Source: an uncultured Anaerolineaceae bacterium (lineage in GTDB: Bacteria > Chloroflexota > Anaerolineae > Anaerolineales > Anaerolineaceae). Taken from it: a DNA stretch of 38,096 bases. This document shows, one piece after another, positions 23,032-31,278 of the stretch (position 1 is the stretch's first letter; each line of letters opens with the position of its first letter). Location of the stretch: the NCBI GenBank assembly GCA_927443345.1, contig CAKMKJ010000067.1, positions 1 to 38,096 on the forward strand, given 5' to 3'. Made by a program: the position numbers and the translations under genes. The notes under the pieces are model-generated. The model searched no databases. It had not been told where the DNA came from and worked only from the letters and a program-made list of their open reading frames with translations.

Positions 23032-23501
23032 AACTCCAGGGGGTGGTAATCGCGGTTGCCATAGACCAGGGCAGTGCTTTTGTCTTCCTTTCGTGCTTCA
23101 AGCACTTCACCAATAAACAAAGTGGAAGTCGGCATTTCGTATCGATGGATCACTCTGCATGCCATTTCGCCCAACCCCTCCGCGATCACCGGGATGTTCT
23201 GCGACAAACGAAGGATGGTGAGACCGGCCATGCGATCACCATCGTCGGGGATTACGCCTGCAAAACGATCTGCAATGGATTGCTGGTCGTATGCCAGTAG
23301 GGTTACACCAAATAAACCGGTTTGTGTAACCATCTTGTGCGTGCGAGTTTGGTTGGCCAGGGTCATGCAGATACGCGGCGGATCAATGGATATTGAGACC
23401 AGTGAACCAACCGTCATACCGTGGATTTTGCCATCCAGTTCGGCGGTGACAATCGAAACCCCGGTCACCCAATGTCGCATCATTTCTCGTAATTCTTTCA
23501 T
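23028..23501 (-). CDS. Flavin reductase-like domain protein
   Basis: A 157-residue FMN-binding split-barrel protein. LREMMRHWVTGVSIVTAELDG is the family N-terminus (usually 'xxFxTGVxVVT'). MTVGSLVSISIDPPRICMTL and THKMVTQTGLFGVTLLAYDQQ follow, then the C-terminal HRYEMPTSTLFIGEVLEA. Such enzymes supply reduced flavin or bind it as oxidoreductases; partner oxygenases are not encoded nearby. The stop overlaps the AMMECR1 start. The gene is divergent from the amidase operon, with about 140 bp between starts. Confidence 0.92.
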   Translation of the reverse strand: MKELREMMRHWVTGVSIVTAELDGKIHGMTVGSLVSISIDPPRICMTLANQTRTHKMVTQTGLFGVTLLAYDQQSIADRFAGVIPDDGDRMAGLTILRLSQNIPVIAEGLGEMACRVIHRYEMPTSTLFIGEVLEARKEDKSTALVYGNRDYHPLEL

Positions 23502-23603
23502 ATATGTCTCATCAGTCGTGTATTTCCAACTTTTTAAAGGTCCCTTATGAACAGGTTATACTTTGTCAGCCTACCGAAGTCAAGCACAAATGGCCCCAAC
23601 TAT

Positions 23604-23632
23604 TTGGGTTTTGGCACAAACCTTGCTATAAT
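23604..23632 (+). promoter_or_regulatory. Promoter of the amidase-transpeptidase operon
   Basis: TTGGGT (23604-23609), a 17-bp spacer and TATAAT (23627-23632). The first ATG is at 23644, leaving a leader of only about five bases and no RBS. Confidence 0.55.
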
Positions 23633-23643
23633 TCTTAAAGATT

Positions 23644-24528
23644 ATGTCTATTATTGATTCTTCCAGTCAATACCGTGATGGTGAAGAACAGGAAGTCGAA
23701 TCGACAACTTCCAGTTCAGGCTCTTCAACCACGCCAAAACCTGCTTTAACTCCCAGAGGGAAGTTCAGCATGTTTTCAGGTATTCAATCTATTATTACCT
23801 ACGCATTTTTATTTGCCACGCTTTTTACCTTGTTTACTCCGGATAATCTCTTTTCGGGTCAAATGCTGACCCGAGTATTTGAAGCATGGCAGGCTAGCCC
23901 TGACACTATGACACCACTTGTCACTGAAGTGGCCAGCACGGATATAAACCGAATTGGCATCGTTTCAGGCCACTGGAAGAATGATTCTGGTGCCGTCTGT
24001 TCGAACGGACTCACTGAAGAACAGGTTAATCTCAGAATAGCCAGTTTGGTGCAGTCAAAATTGACGGCTGAAGGGTTCCAGGTCGATCTGTTGGAAGAAT
24101 TCGATTCCCGTTTATCGCAATACAAAGCCATCGCACTGGTTTCGATCCATGCTGACACGTGTGATTTCCTTAATGATTCTGCCACTGGCTATAAAGTGGC
24201 TGCCGCGCTTGACAGCGCTTACCCTGAAAAAGCGTCGCGCTTGACCATGTGCATGGTGGACCGTTACGGCAAGACCACCGGGATGCAATTTAAAACCAAT
24301 ACGACCATTGATATGACTTCTTATCATGCTTTTAGCGAAATAAATACTGAAACGACGGCTGCCATCATTGAAGCAGGCTATTTGAACCTTGACCAACAAA
24401 TACTGACACAAAATCCTGATTTGATTGCACAAGGTATAGTGGATGGATTATTGTGCTTTATTCGTAATGAGAATGTGACACCCACACAGACAAGCCAGAC
24501 GGCCGTTCCAACCCTGACAAGCCCATGA
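23644..24528 (+). CDS. N-acetylmuramoyl-L-alanine amidase (Amidase_3 family)
   Basis: A zinc hydrolase that removes stem peptides from peptidoglycan, 294 aa. A Ser/Thr-rich N-terminus is followed by one membrane segment (ITYAFLFATLFTLFTP, about residues 50-66). The catalytic domain starts IGIVSGHWKNDSGAVCSNGL with the first zinc His. GLTEEQVNLRIASLVQSKLTAEGFQVDLLEEFDSRL carries the Glu. VSIHADTC has the second His and AAIIEAGYLNLDQQIL the catalytic Glu near the end. The tail is Thr-rich. The stop overlaps the next gene by 4 bp. Enzyme anchored outside the membrane by its N-terminal helix. Confidence 0.92.
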   Translation: MSIIDSSSQYRDGEEQEVESTTSSSGSSTTPKPALTPRGKFSMFSGIQSIITYAFLFATLFTLFTPDNLFSGQMLTRVFEAWQASPDTMTPLVTEVASTDINRIGIVSGHWKNDSGAVCSNGLTEEQVNLRIASLVQSKLTAEGFQVDLLEEFDSRLSQYKAIALVSIHADTCDFLNDSATGYKVAAALDSAYPEKASRLTMCMVDRYGKTTGMQFKTNTTIDMTSYHAFSEINTETTAAIIEAGYLNLDQQILTQNPDLIAQGIVDGLLCFIRNENVTPTQTSQTAVPTLTSP

Positions 24529-26315
24529 GCGATCAATCAGCCTATCAACTAAGACTTGCACTGGTTAATGCCCAAATCGCGCTCCAGCAAAAGAACAAAA
24601 TGGAAGCGAGACGCTGGGCATCCATTGCGATAAAAATTGCGCCTGAGAATGAAGAAGCCTGGATGATTCTTGGGGCTATTTCAAGCCCATCAGCCAGTGT
24701 GGATTATCTAAATAAAGTCCTTCAAATCAATCCCAATAACGAAAGGGCGGCTAAAGGCTTAAAATGGGCCGAATCTCGCCTGGATGAATTCCGGGCGACG
24801 ACTCCCGTAATTCAAGTTGTCGCTCTACCATCAAAAAAACCTGAAGCAGCGCCAGTAGAAATCCCTGCCGTAGATCGAGAGTATATCGCCGAGCCAATTG
24901 TGGTTGAGTCGGTGGAAGAGGTTGAACTACAAAACCTTGAACCGGAAATCACCTATGAGACACCAGCAAAAGAACCCGAATTGGCGGTTGAAACGCCAAT
25001 TGTGGAAGAACCTATTGCACCTGCACCAGAACTTGTCATTGAACCTGCAATTGAACCGGATGTGAGTTTTGAACCCTCCCCACTTGAACCAGATTGGGAA
25101 GCCCTTGATTCACTTGGCACAGAGCCCGATTGGGGTTCAATTGAACCTGCCATTCCACCCCTTGGGAAGGTTGAACAGCCTGCGCAAGAGCCTGATTGGA
25201 CGGCGCTTGAATCCTTGGCGTCAGAGCTTGATCAGAACAAGAGTGACCCTCCGCCGCTGCCAATAGAGAAGGATGAAGACAATTTAACGCAAGAACCAGA
25301 TTGGACTGCCTTGGCAGCTTTGATATCTGAGCCTGAACAAGCTCCGGCAGAAGCGCCGGTGATGCCATTTATCTCAGATGAAGAATCATCCGCGCAATAC
25401 TCAGATTGGAAACCCATTGCTTTTGATGCTGATCAACCTGAAGAGGTTAATCAGGCAACCTTTGCTGAAGATTTTTCTGAGCCAATTGATATAATGGCTC
25501 GCCTCAATGAAGATAAAGCAGATCGCCAACAAGAATTGATTTCTGAATTCCGACCCGAAAATCAACCAGCGCAAGTTGAAGAGCTGATAACTCAAACACC
25601 AAAAACACAAACTAAGACCAAAAAATCCTCTGGTTTATCATGGGCAGCAGTATTGATCATCTTCTTAACGCTTGCATGTTCAGCAGGGGTCGTTTGGGCC
25701 GCGATACCTGGTTTGACCGCGCTTTCACGCAGTTCGGCCGCCCCCATCCCTGGCGGGTATTTGAACAAACCTTCTTTGACACCGACACTCACTGCCACAC
25801 CTACGGCGACGTTTACGCCTACGCCGACTGAAACCCCTACGCCCACCGCCACCGAAACCCCGCTGCCGACAGAGACACCTACAGAAACCCCCTGGCCTTC
25901 AAACACGCCAAAGCCTTATGCAGCAGAGCAGCAAAAAATTCCTCAGACTTCGTCAGATTTATCAGGTCGCTGGATTGATATTGACCTCAGTGAACAGCGC
26001 CTTTATGCCTACGACGGCGACACTCTGGTTTCATCCTTTTTGGTTTCAACAGGTACCTCCGCCCATCCGACTGTAAAGGGTAAATTTGCCGTTTATGTGA
26101 AATATGTTTATGCAGATATGCGCGGCCCTGGTTACAATCTGCCGGATGTTCCCTATACCATGTATTTTTATCAGGGTTATGGCATCCACGGCACGTATTG
26201 GCATAATAATTTTGGCACCCCCATGAGCCACGGATGTATCAATATGCTCACCAGTGAAGCAGAATGGGTGTTCAATTTTTCAAAAGTTGGAACTCCTGTA
26301 ATTGTTCATGACTAA
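24525..26315 (+). CDS. TPR and L,D-transpeptidase (YkuD) membrane protein with EPDW repeats
   Basis: A 596-residue protein. The N-terminal cytoplasmic part has TPR-like helices (LALVNAQIALQQKNKMEARR, EEAWMILGAISS). A Glu/Pro-rich stretch follows with five spaced EPDWxxLxxL-type repeats (for example EPDWEALDSL, EPDWTALESL, EPDWTALAAL). One membrane helix (WAAVLIIFLTLACSAGVVWA) leads to a Thr-Pro linker. The C-terminal YkuD domain carries HGTYWHNNFGTPMSHGCIN with the catalytic Cys. These enzymes form 3-3 crosslinks in peptidoglycan or attach proteins to it. The start overlaps the amidase stop by 4 bp. The cytoplasmic repeats may recruit partners inside the cell; that is inference. Confidence 0.92.
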   Translation: MSDQSAYQLRLALVNAQIALQQKNKMEARRWASIAIKIAPENEEAWMILGAISSPSASVDYLNKVLQINPNNERAAKGLKWAESRLDEFRATTPVIQVVALPSKKPEAAPVEIPAVDREYIAEPIVVESVEEVELQNLEPEITYETPAKEPELAVETPIVEEPIAPAPELVIEPAIEPDVSFEPSPLEPDWEALDSLGTEPDWGSIEPAIPPLGKVEQPAQEPDWTALESLASELDQNKSDPPPLPIEKDEDNLTQEPDWTALAALISEPEQAPAEAPVMPFISDEESSAQYSDWKPIAFDADQPEEVNQATFAEDFSEPIDIMARLNEDKADRQQELISEFRPENQPAQVEELITQTPKTQTKTKKSSGLSWAAVLIIFLTLACSAGVVWAAIPGLTALSRSSAAPIPGGYLNKPSLTPTLTATPTATFTPTPTETPTPTATETPLPTETPTETPWPSNTPKPYAAEQQKIPQTSSDLSGRWIDIDLSEQRLYAYDGDTLVSSFLVSTGTSAHPTVKGKFAVYVKYVYADMRGPGYNLPDVPYTMYFYQGYGIHGTYWHNNFGTPMSHGCINMLTSEAEWVFNFSKVGTPVIVHD

Positions 26316-26320
26316 TCCTC

Positions 26321-27373
26321 ATGTCTGATTCTCTCGACCTCACTCAATTCTCAAGACGTGAATTTCTACGCTTAAGCAGTGCGGCTTTGATCTCTATGCT
26401 GGTGCTGAGCCGCACCTCCTTTGCTTATGCGGATTCAGGCATCCAGCAAAATGCAACCACACCTCTGGGTCGTCTCACCATGAATCGTTTGAATTTGTTT
26501 GACATTCCTAATGTGAAGAGTAAGGTGATCCGTAAACTGACCCTCGATGAAGTTTTACCCATCACCAACACGGCCATATCCAGCGATAATTCAACCAACA
26601 ACCGTATCTGGTATGAGTTAAACGGCGAAGGGTTTATCCATTCTGGCGACGTTCAGCCAGTAGCGAACATACTGAATGAAATGGTTACCAACATCCCGTC
26701 GGCCGGGCTGCTGGCTGAAGTAAGTGTCCCTTTTACGGATGCGGTCTATGACCTTCAGAATCCCGAAGAATCAATTCGGCTTTATTATGCCACCACGCAT
26801 TGGATTCTTGGACTCATCCAAGACAGTGCCGGAAAATGGTGGTATGAAGTTCTTGAAGATTTTTATCAAAAGCGTTACTTTGTCAATCCAAAACATTTAC
26901 GCGTTATTCCACTTGATGAGTTAACCCCATTGTCACCCAGCGTGCCCACGAACGAAAAACGAATCGAGGTGCGTCTGGCGGATCAATTGGTGATCGCTTA
27001 CGAGGGTGATACCCAGGTGCAGTTGTTCCGCTGTTCGGCTGGAGAAAACAAAAATGGTGTTTCTTTGACACCCATCGGCAATTTCACCACGGATTACAAA
27101 CGCCCTTCAAGGCACATGATCGACGGCAACGATCATCACATGAACACTTTCAATTTACCCGGTGTTCCGTGGATTTCTTACATCGATGTTAATGGAATTT
27201 CTTTCCACGGAACTTATTGGCATAACAATTTTGGCGTTCCTATGAGCCACGGCTGCATCAACCTGCCTCCAGACTCCGCCAAATGGCTCTACCGCTGGAC
27301 GAATCCGGTGGTGGGTGTTGGAGAGCAGCGCGCATATAAAATGTTGGGTGGCACACAAGTTTTCATTAGGTAA
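26321..27373 (+). CDS. L,D-transpeptidase (YkuD) with Tat-type signal
   Basis: A 350-residue secreted enzyme. FSRREFLRLSSAALISMLVL is a twin-arginine signal, so it is probably exported folded. The middle part (residues ~45-200) has SH3-like strands (RLTMNRLNLFDIPNVKSKV). The YkuD domain begins KRIEVRLADQLVIAYEGDTQ and ends with HGTYWHNNFGVPMSHGCIN (His and catalytic Cys). It follows the first transpeptidase by 5 bp in the same operon. The two active-site motifs differ by a single residue (T/V), so the pair probably arose by duplication of the catalytic domain. Confidence 0.94.
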   Translation: MSDSLDLTQFSRREFLRLSSAALISMLVLSRTSFAYADSGIQQNATTPLGRLTMNRLNLFDIPNVKSKVIRKLTLDEVLPITNTAISSDNSTNNRIWYELNGEGFIHSGDVQPVANILNEMVTNIPSAGLLAEVSVPFTDAVYDLQNPEESIRLYYATTHWILGLIQDSAGKWWYEVLEDFYQKRYFVNPKHLRVIPLDELTPLSPSVPTNEKRIEVRLADQLVIAYEGDTQVQLFRCSAGENKNGVSLTPIGNFTTDYKRPSRHMIDGNDHHMNTFNLPGVPWISYIDVNGISFHGTYWHNNFGVPMSHGCINLPPDSAKWLYRWTNPVVGVGEQRAYKMLGGTQVFIR

Positions 27374-27394
27374 TAATTAATAAACTTCTAACAA

Positions 27395-27420
27395 GAATCC
27401 AATCCACAGGGGTTGGATTC
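27395..27420 (+). terminator. Hairpin after the transpeptidase pair
   Basis: GAATCCAA and TTGGATTC form an 8-bp stem with a 10-nt loop, followed by GCTTTAT. The T-run is weak, so partial termination is likely. Confidence 0.55.
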
Positions 27421-27448
27421 GCTTTATAATTATTACAAGGTGAATAAT

Positions 27449-27892
27449 ATGAGTAGAGAACCACTATTTAAAGGTTTGATAATTGATGAATACGATCACC
27501 CTGTTTCAACAGGAAGTATTGGCGAAGAACCCTGTTACATCGTAAACGATGACGGGTTCATGCGCCACATTCCTTCAGACCCGGTGGATATGGAAATACT
27601 AAAATCTTTTGGTGAGCAGATCAGCGGCAATGAAGAATTAATCGCCGAACAGGCCACCAAAATGATAGGTCAAGATGACCTTTTTACGCATGCGATCATT
27701 GAAAACCAGTTGAAGAACATTGATCAGCAATTTACCCAGGTATTGAAAATGGGGCTGCCCGAAGAGACGCGTGTTTATTTAGGAATGATGGGCTTCAAGG
27801 TAGTAGTCAATATCCACGGTGATGTGATGCGCATTGATCAACCTGCCGCCAGGTCTGATGAAAATGGAAATGGTGACGATAATGGAGATTAA
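27449..27892 (+). CDS. Hypothetical protein, 147 aa, between transpeptidase and thioredoxin-like genes
   Basis: The start chosen is ATG at 27449 (MSREPLFKGLIIDEYDHPV), preceded by AAGGTGA 5 bp upstream; a longer frame would cross the hairpin at 27395. The N-terminal 60 residues contain short beta-like strands (YDHPVSTGSIGEEPCYIVND and GFMRHIPSDPVD). A helical segment follows (EQISGNEELIAEQATKMIGQ) and then a strand-like VVVNIHGDVMRIDQ. The tail is acidic. I do not recognise the family. It precedes a thioredoxin-TPR gene by 30 bp. Confidence 0.75.
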   Translation: MSREPLFKGLIIDEYDHPVSTGSIGEEPCYIVNDDGFMRHIPSDPVDMEILKSFGEQISGNEELIAEQATKMIGQDDLFTHAIIENQLKNIDQQFTQVLKMGLPEETRVYLGMMGFKVVVNIHGDVMRIDQPAARSDENGNGDDNGD

Positions 27893-27922
27893 CCCATTGC
27901 GCCTTGTTCAGGAGAGTCCTCA

Positions 27923-28756
27923 ATGATGTCCGAGCATATAAAGTCGGTCACCGAAAGTGATTTTGAATATGAAGTGCTTGCTTATTCGCAGAATACCCCG
28001 GTTATTGTGGATTTCTGGGCGGAATGGTGTAAGCCATGCAAGATGCTTTCACCCATCCTAGAGAAATTAGTAGGTGAGGCAGGCGGTTCATTCCGGCTTG
28101 CCAAGGTGGATGCAGATGTCAACCCCAACCTGGTGTTGAAATACAGCGTCCGCAGCATCCCGACGGTGTTGGCATTCAGTCAAGGCAGCCGCATCAGTGA
28201 TTTTGCCGGTCTGCAGCCTGAACCCCGAGTGAGAGAGTTTATCAATCAAATTTTACCTCCCAGCCCTGCCAGTTTACTGGTGCAAAAAGGCGACAGTTTG
28301 TTGGCAATGGGCGATCTCGAAGGCTCTCGAGAGGCTTATGATGAAGCCCTCAAAATTACTGAGGGTACACCTGGAGCGCTGCTTGGTTTGATAAAGATCA
28401 ATTTGCTTGAAGGCAACGCGCCTGCAGCCAGAGCCAGCTTGCGGGTCTTTCCGGCCTGTAAAGAATATAACGAAGCGGAACGTCTGCTGCCTTTGATGAA
28501 AGCCATGCAAGATGCAGTCAGCGGCACGCTGTATAACGAAACCGATCTTGATCTGGCATTTCAAAATTCCATGCGTCTAGCGCTTCGCGGAAATATGTTC
28601 GCCAGCGTGGATGGTATGATGGATATTCTGCGTGCTGATAAACATTTCAGGCGCGAACGCGGCAAAGAAGTGGTACTCGCCATCCTTGACCTGTTGGACC
28701 AGGAAAGCGAACTGACGCGTCAATATCGCAAAGAACTGACCAACATCTTGTTCTAA
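27923..28756 (+). CDS. Thioredoxin-domain protein with TPR-like C-terminus (CnoX/YbbN-like)
   Basis: A 277-residue protein. The first 110 residues are a thioredoxin fold with active site WAEWCKPCKM (CKPC instead of CGPC) and the cis-proline in SIPTVLAF. The rest is helical with TPR-like pairs (LQKGDSLLAMGDLEGSREAY) and ends LLDQESELTRQYRKELTN. This matches YbbN/CnoX, which in E. coli is a redox chaperone holdase associated with GroEL. A cytoplasmic role is likely, as no signal peptide is seen. It is the last gene of the run and is followed by a strong terminator. Confidence 0.92.
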   Translation: MMSEHIKSVTESDFEYEVLAYSQNTPVIVDFWAEWCKPCKMLSPILEKLVGEAGGSFRLAKVDADVNPNLVLKYSVRSIPTVLAFSQGSRISDFAGLQPEPRVREFINQILPPSPASLLVQKGDSLLAMGDLEGSREAYDEALKITEGTPGALLGLIKINLLEGNAPAARASLRVFPACKEYNEAERLLPLMKAMQDAVSGTLYNETDLDLAFQNSMRLALRGNMFASVDGMMDILRADKHFRRERGKEVVLAILDLLDQESELTRQYRKELTNILF

Positions 28757-28760
28757 TGTA

Positions 28761-28788
28761 AAGGCTGCCTCATCGGCAGCCTTTTTTT
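28761..28788 (+). terminator. Terminator after the thioredoxin-TPR gene
   Basis: AAGGCTGCC and GGCAGCCTT form a 9-bp stem with a short loop and a following run of seven T. Confidence 0.9.
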
Positions 28789-28813
28789 ATGCTCAGATTC
28801 GATTAAGAAAGCT

Positions 28814-29788
28814 CTACTTCACCAACACCAATTCACCCCAGGTGGTGGGATTGAACACCGACAACCCGGCGGCGCTTGAAAGCATGGTTACCTTTTTGTA
28901 AGAATCAACATTATCATTGTCATTAACATTGACGGCAAAGCCCAACCGCATGCCTGCAGTTGGAGTTATGCCGTATATTGACCAGGGGATGGCAGCTTCA
29001 ATTCGGTATACCGTTGCAGACTCAAACTGTTTCGAGAAGATCACCTGACTGCGCTTGCCAGCCAGGCTGGAGGGATAAAACAGATAGGCACCAGGCTCAA
29101 TATCACCTGATTTGCTGCCGGCAGAAATGCCGAGTTGATAATCATCAGAACTCAGACTGGTGGTGTAAAAGTCTCCCAACAGGTTGGTATCAAGCAATAC
29201 TTCAACCGAGTCGCCATTGTAAATATTGCCTCCGGCATAGGGTTGGTGGTAAATATCATCTGTAATTTTGTAACCAAGATAGAGATAATTATTATCCCAG
29301 GCAACTGCAAAAGCGCCTTCAAGATCTGCATGATTAACCCAATTGGCTTTACCCCAGGCGAAGTTCGGCATCGTGTATTTGTTGGTTTTATCCACCCATT
29401 CTGCATAAGTGCCATCTTGCACAGGCGCGGTGCCAAGGTAGTTCGCATAAAGCTGCGCGTTGGATCTAACTGCAGGGGCGGATTGCGGTGCCGTTGTGGC
29501 TGTGACCACAATCACTACTGGTGCCAGAGTTGCTGTTTCAGTGAGTGTTGGTTCAGGCGTGGCAGTTGCAAGTTCCATGGTTGGCAGAAATGCAGTGCTG
29601 GTGGCGATCAAGGGTGGGGTGATGGTCGCCGGGATGTTATGACTGGTATCAAAGAGAGCGGTTAATGTGGCGTTGGGTGTTCCATCCACAGCGGGGCGAC
29701 TGATGGTGTATCCAAAAGGTAAATTGCAGGCGGTTAGAAACAGCATGCAGATCAATAAACTGGATATTAGAATTGTGTTCTTTTTCAT
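28814..29788 (-). CDS. Lipoprotein with CBM9/DOMON-like domain
   Basis: The start is set at MKKNTILISSLLICMLFLTAC, where GGAGGAAGT lies directly upstream; a longer frame exists but has no RBS. The lipobox is LTAC, so the mature protein is anchored by its Cys. A Thr/Ala/Pro-rich linker follows (TATPEPTLTETATLAP). The C-terminal ~200 residues begin YLGTAPVQDGTYAEW and contain VAWDNNYLYLGYKITDD and YNGDSVEVLLDT, the pattern of carbohydrate-binding family 9-like domains. The ligand may be a sugar; not determined. Convergent with the thioredoxin-TPR gene. Confidence 0.85.
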   Translation of the reverse strand: MKKNTILISSLLICMLFLTACNLPFGYTISRPAVDGTPNATLTALFDTSHNIPATITPPLIATSTAFLPTMELATATPEPTLTETATLAPVVIVVTATTAPQSAPAVRSNAQLYANYLGTAPVQDGTYAEWVDKTNKYTMPNFAWGKANWVNHADLEGAFAVAWDNNYLYLGYKITDDIYHQPYAGGNIYNGDSVEVLLDTNLLGDFYTTSLSSDDYQLGISAGSKSGDIEPGAYLFYPSSLAGKRSQVIFSKQFESATVYRIEAAIPWSIYGITPTAGMRLGFAVNVNDNDNVDSYKKVTMLSSAAGLSVFNPTTWGELVLVK

Positions 29789-29895
29789 ACTTCCTCCACT
29801 TAAGGCATGAACCATTTATATCTGAATACATAAGAAGCATGTAATTGCGTTGCAAGGTTCATACGAGAATTATAGTCGGATTCTTGCGATCATAA

Positions 29896-30774
29896 TCAGA
29901 CGGTTTTCCAAAACAGGTTGTTATTAAAAAAGGTCGTCTCAAGCTTACCTTCATCATGCAGATAAGCCAGATAAGAACGGATGGTACTGCCGACCAGCAC
30001 GTATTGGTTCCAATCCATGATGAGCCCGTAATAATCGAATGTCACTTTTAAGACGTCTTCAAACGTGACAGGTTCCCGGCACCAGTTGAGCAAGTTTCCG
30101 CTGATTTCTACAACTTTTTGACGGTTGGCCGCCACCAGCGGTTTGATATCCTGGCAGGCTGTGGCATGCGCCGGGATGAACCAATTGCCCTCAAGCTTTT
30201 CCACTTTATCCAGGGTCGTCAGGTAGGCCGCCACATCATAGATAAACGAAACATGATATTTTTGCAGGATGTTTTCACCCATCATGCAATCTGCGAGGAA
30301 CCAGACGCCATCATCCGTTTTAACGCCGAACATACCAAAGTAATGCCCCTCAAGTGGCAAGATTTCCAAGCCTGGCGGAAGTGAAACCTTGGTTAGATCG
30401 TCTGCTTCAGAAGGCTGCGCCATCAAGAACTTGTTGCGAAGTTCCTTAACCGGGTAACCGCCATAAAGGAAAGAAGATTCCAGAATTGGAAAGCGGTTGA
30501 AGCAGGCTTCAATACCGCTGGTGTAGACCGGCACATTCAGGCGCTGCTGTAAAACGGCATTGCCGCCCACATGGTCTGCGTTGGAGTGCGTGTTGAGGAT
30601 GAGTTTCAAGTCCCAGCCTTGTTCAGCGAGGATGCTCTGCACCTTGCGGCCAGCATCTTTGTCGTTGCCGCTGTCAATCAGACAGACTTCTGAATCACTC
30701 AGTTTGTAGACGCCTATCTTGGCAGGGGATTCGATGTAATATGTTTTTTCACCAACTTGATTTAGTTCATACAT
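29896..30774 (-). CDS. Metallo-beta-lactamase fold hydrolase
   Basis: A protein of about 292 residues when started at MYELNQVGEKTYYIESPAKI. The 20-residue upward extension belongs to the decayed GNAT gene next to it. The metal site region reads LNTHSNADHVGGN, with Asn where the usual HxHxDH motif has its second His. GHYFGMFGV gives a further His, LADCMMGE the Asp and PAHATAC the last His. The missing His is kept in some relatives, so activity is possible. A role as glyoxalase II- or thioesterase-like enzyme cannot be told. The GAGG before the ATG at 30774 is 5 bp away. Confidence 0.87.
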   Translation of the reverse strand: MYELNQVGEKTYYIESPAKIGVYKLSDSEVCLIDSGNDKDAGRKVQSILAEQGWDLKLILNTHSNADHVGGNAVLQQRLNVPVYTSGIEACFNRFPILESSFLYGGYPVKELRNKFLMAQPSEADDLTKVSLPPGLEILPLEGHYFGMFGVKTDDGVWFLADCMMGENILQKYHVSFIYDVAAYLTTLDKVEKLEGNWFIPAHATACQDIKPLVAANRQKVVEISGNLLNWCREPVTFEDVLKVTFDYYGLIMDWNQYVLVGSTIRSYLAYLHDEGKLETTFFNNNLFWKTV

Positions 30775-31265
30775 GGTTGCCTCAATGATTTCCACTCTTC
30801 GTCCAGCATGGCAAAGATCATATCGCCGTACCACTCGCCGCGGATGAGCACACTCTTTTAATGTGCGCTTCCAGGCAGAAACCGAGCTCTTTGTTTACCT
30901 TGAAAAACACATAGTCCAGGTCGGCTTTAACGACTTCAGAAACATAGCCTTGGCTTGATGCTCAGGTGCGAGCGTATAGCCGATTTCCACTTTGCATCAT
31001 CCTCCAGAGAATGGATGCCTATGTCCCCTATCAACGAATTGTTTATCAGGTTAAGACCTATTTGCAACCAGGTGTTTTTGGTATTTGAAAGGATTGCCAG
31101 GTTTGTGTTTATGAATTCTTCCAAGTCATTACTGCTGTATAGCTTCCATAATTGATAGAGGTAAACTTCAGGAAGACAACGATAGGCATAATAAGTATCT
31201 TTATCTTGCGGTTCCAATATGTTGATGATTAATCGATAAGTATAAATTTGTGGAAAATTACCAAG
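30775..31265 (-). pseudogene. Decayed GNAT acetyltransferase
   Basis: The minus-strand frame around 31217-30990 reads EPQDKDTYYAYRCLPEVYLY followed by WKLYSSNDLEEFINTNL and NNSLIGDIGIHSLEDDAKW, a typical N-terminal half of a GNAT enzyme. After frameshifts near 30990 the remaining family motifs continue in other frames: EIGYTLAPEHQAKAM, LGFCLEAH, then SGEWYGDMIFAMLDEEWKSL near 30785. The reading is broken by at least two frame changes, so no full-length protein is made. The piece downstream of the last shift lies just upstream of the MBL start and misleadingly extends that frame. Confidence 0.85.
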
Positions 31266-31278
31266 AATTGTTATAACT

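Noticed and set aside
25592-25906. Minus-strand Gly/Val-rich frame
   Set aside because: Antisense shadow of the Thr-Pro linker in the L,D-transpeptidase.
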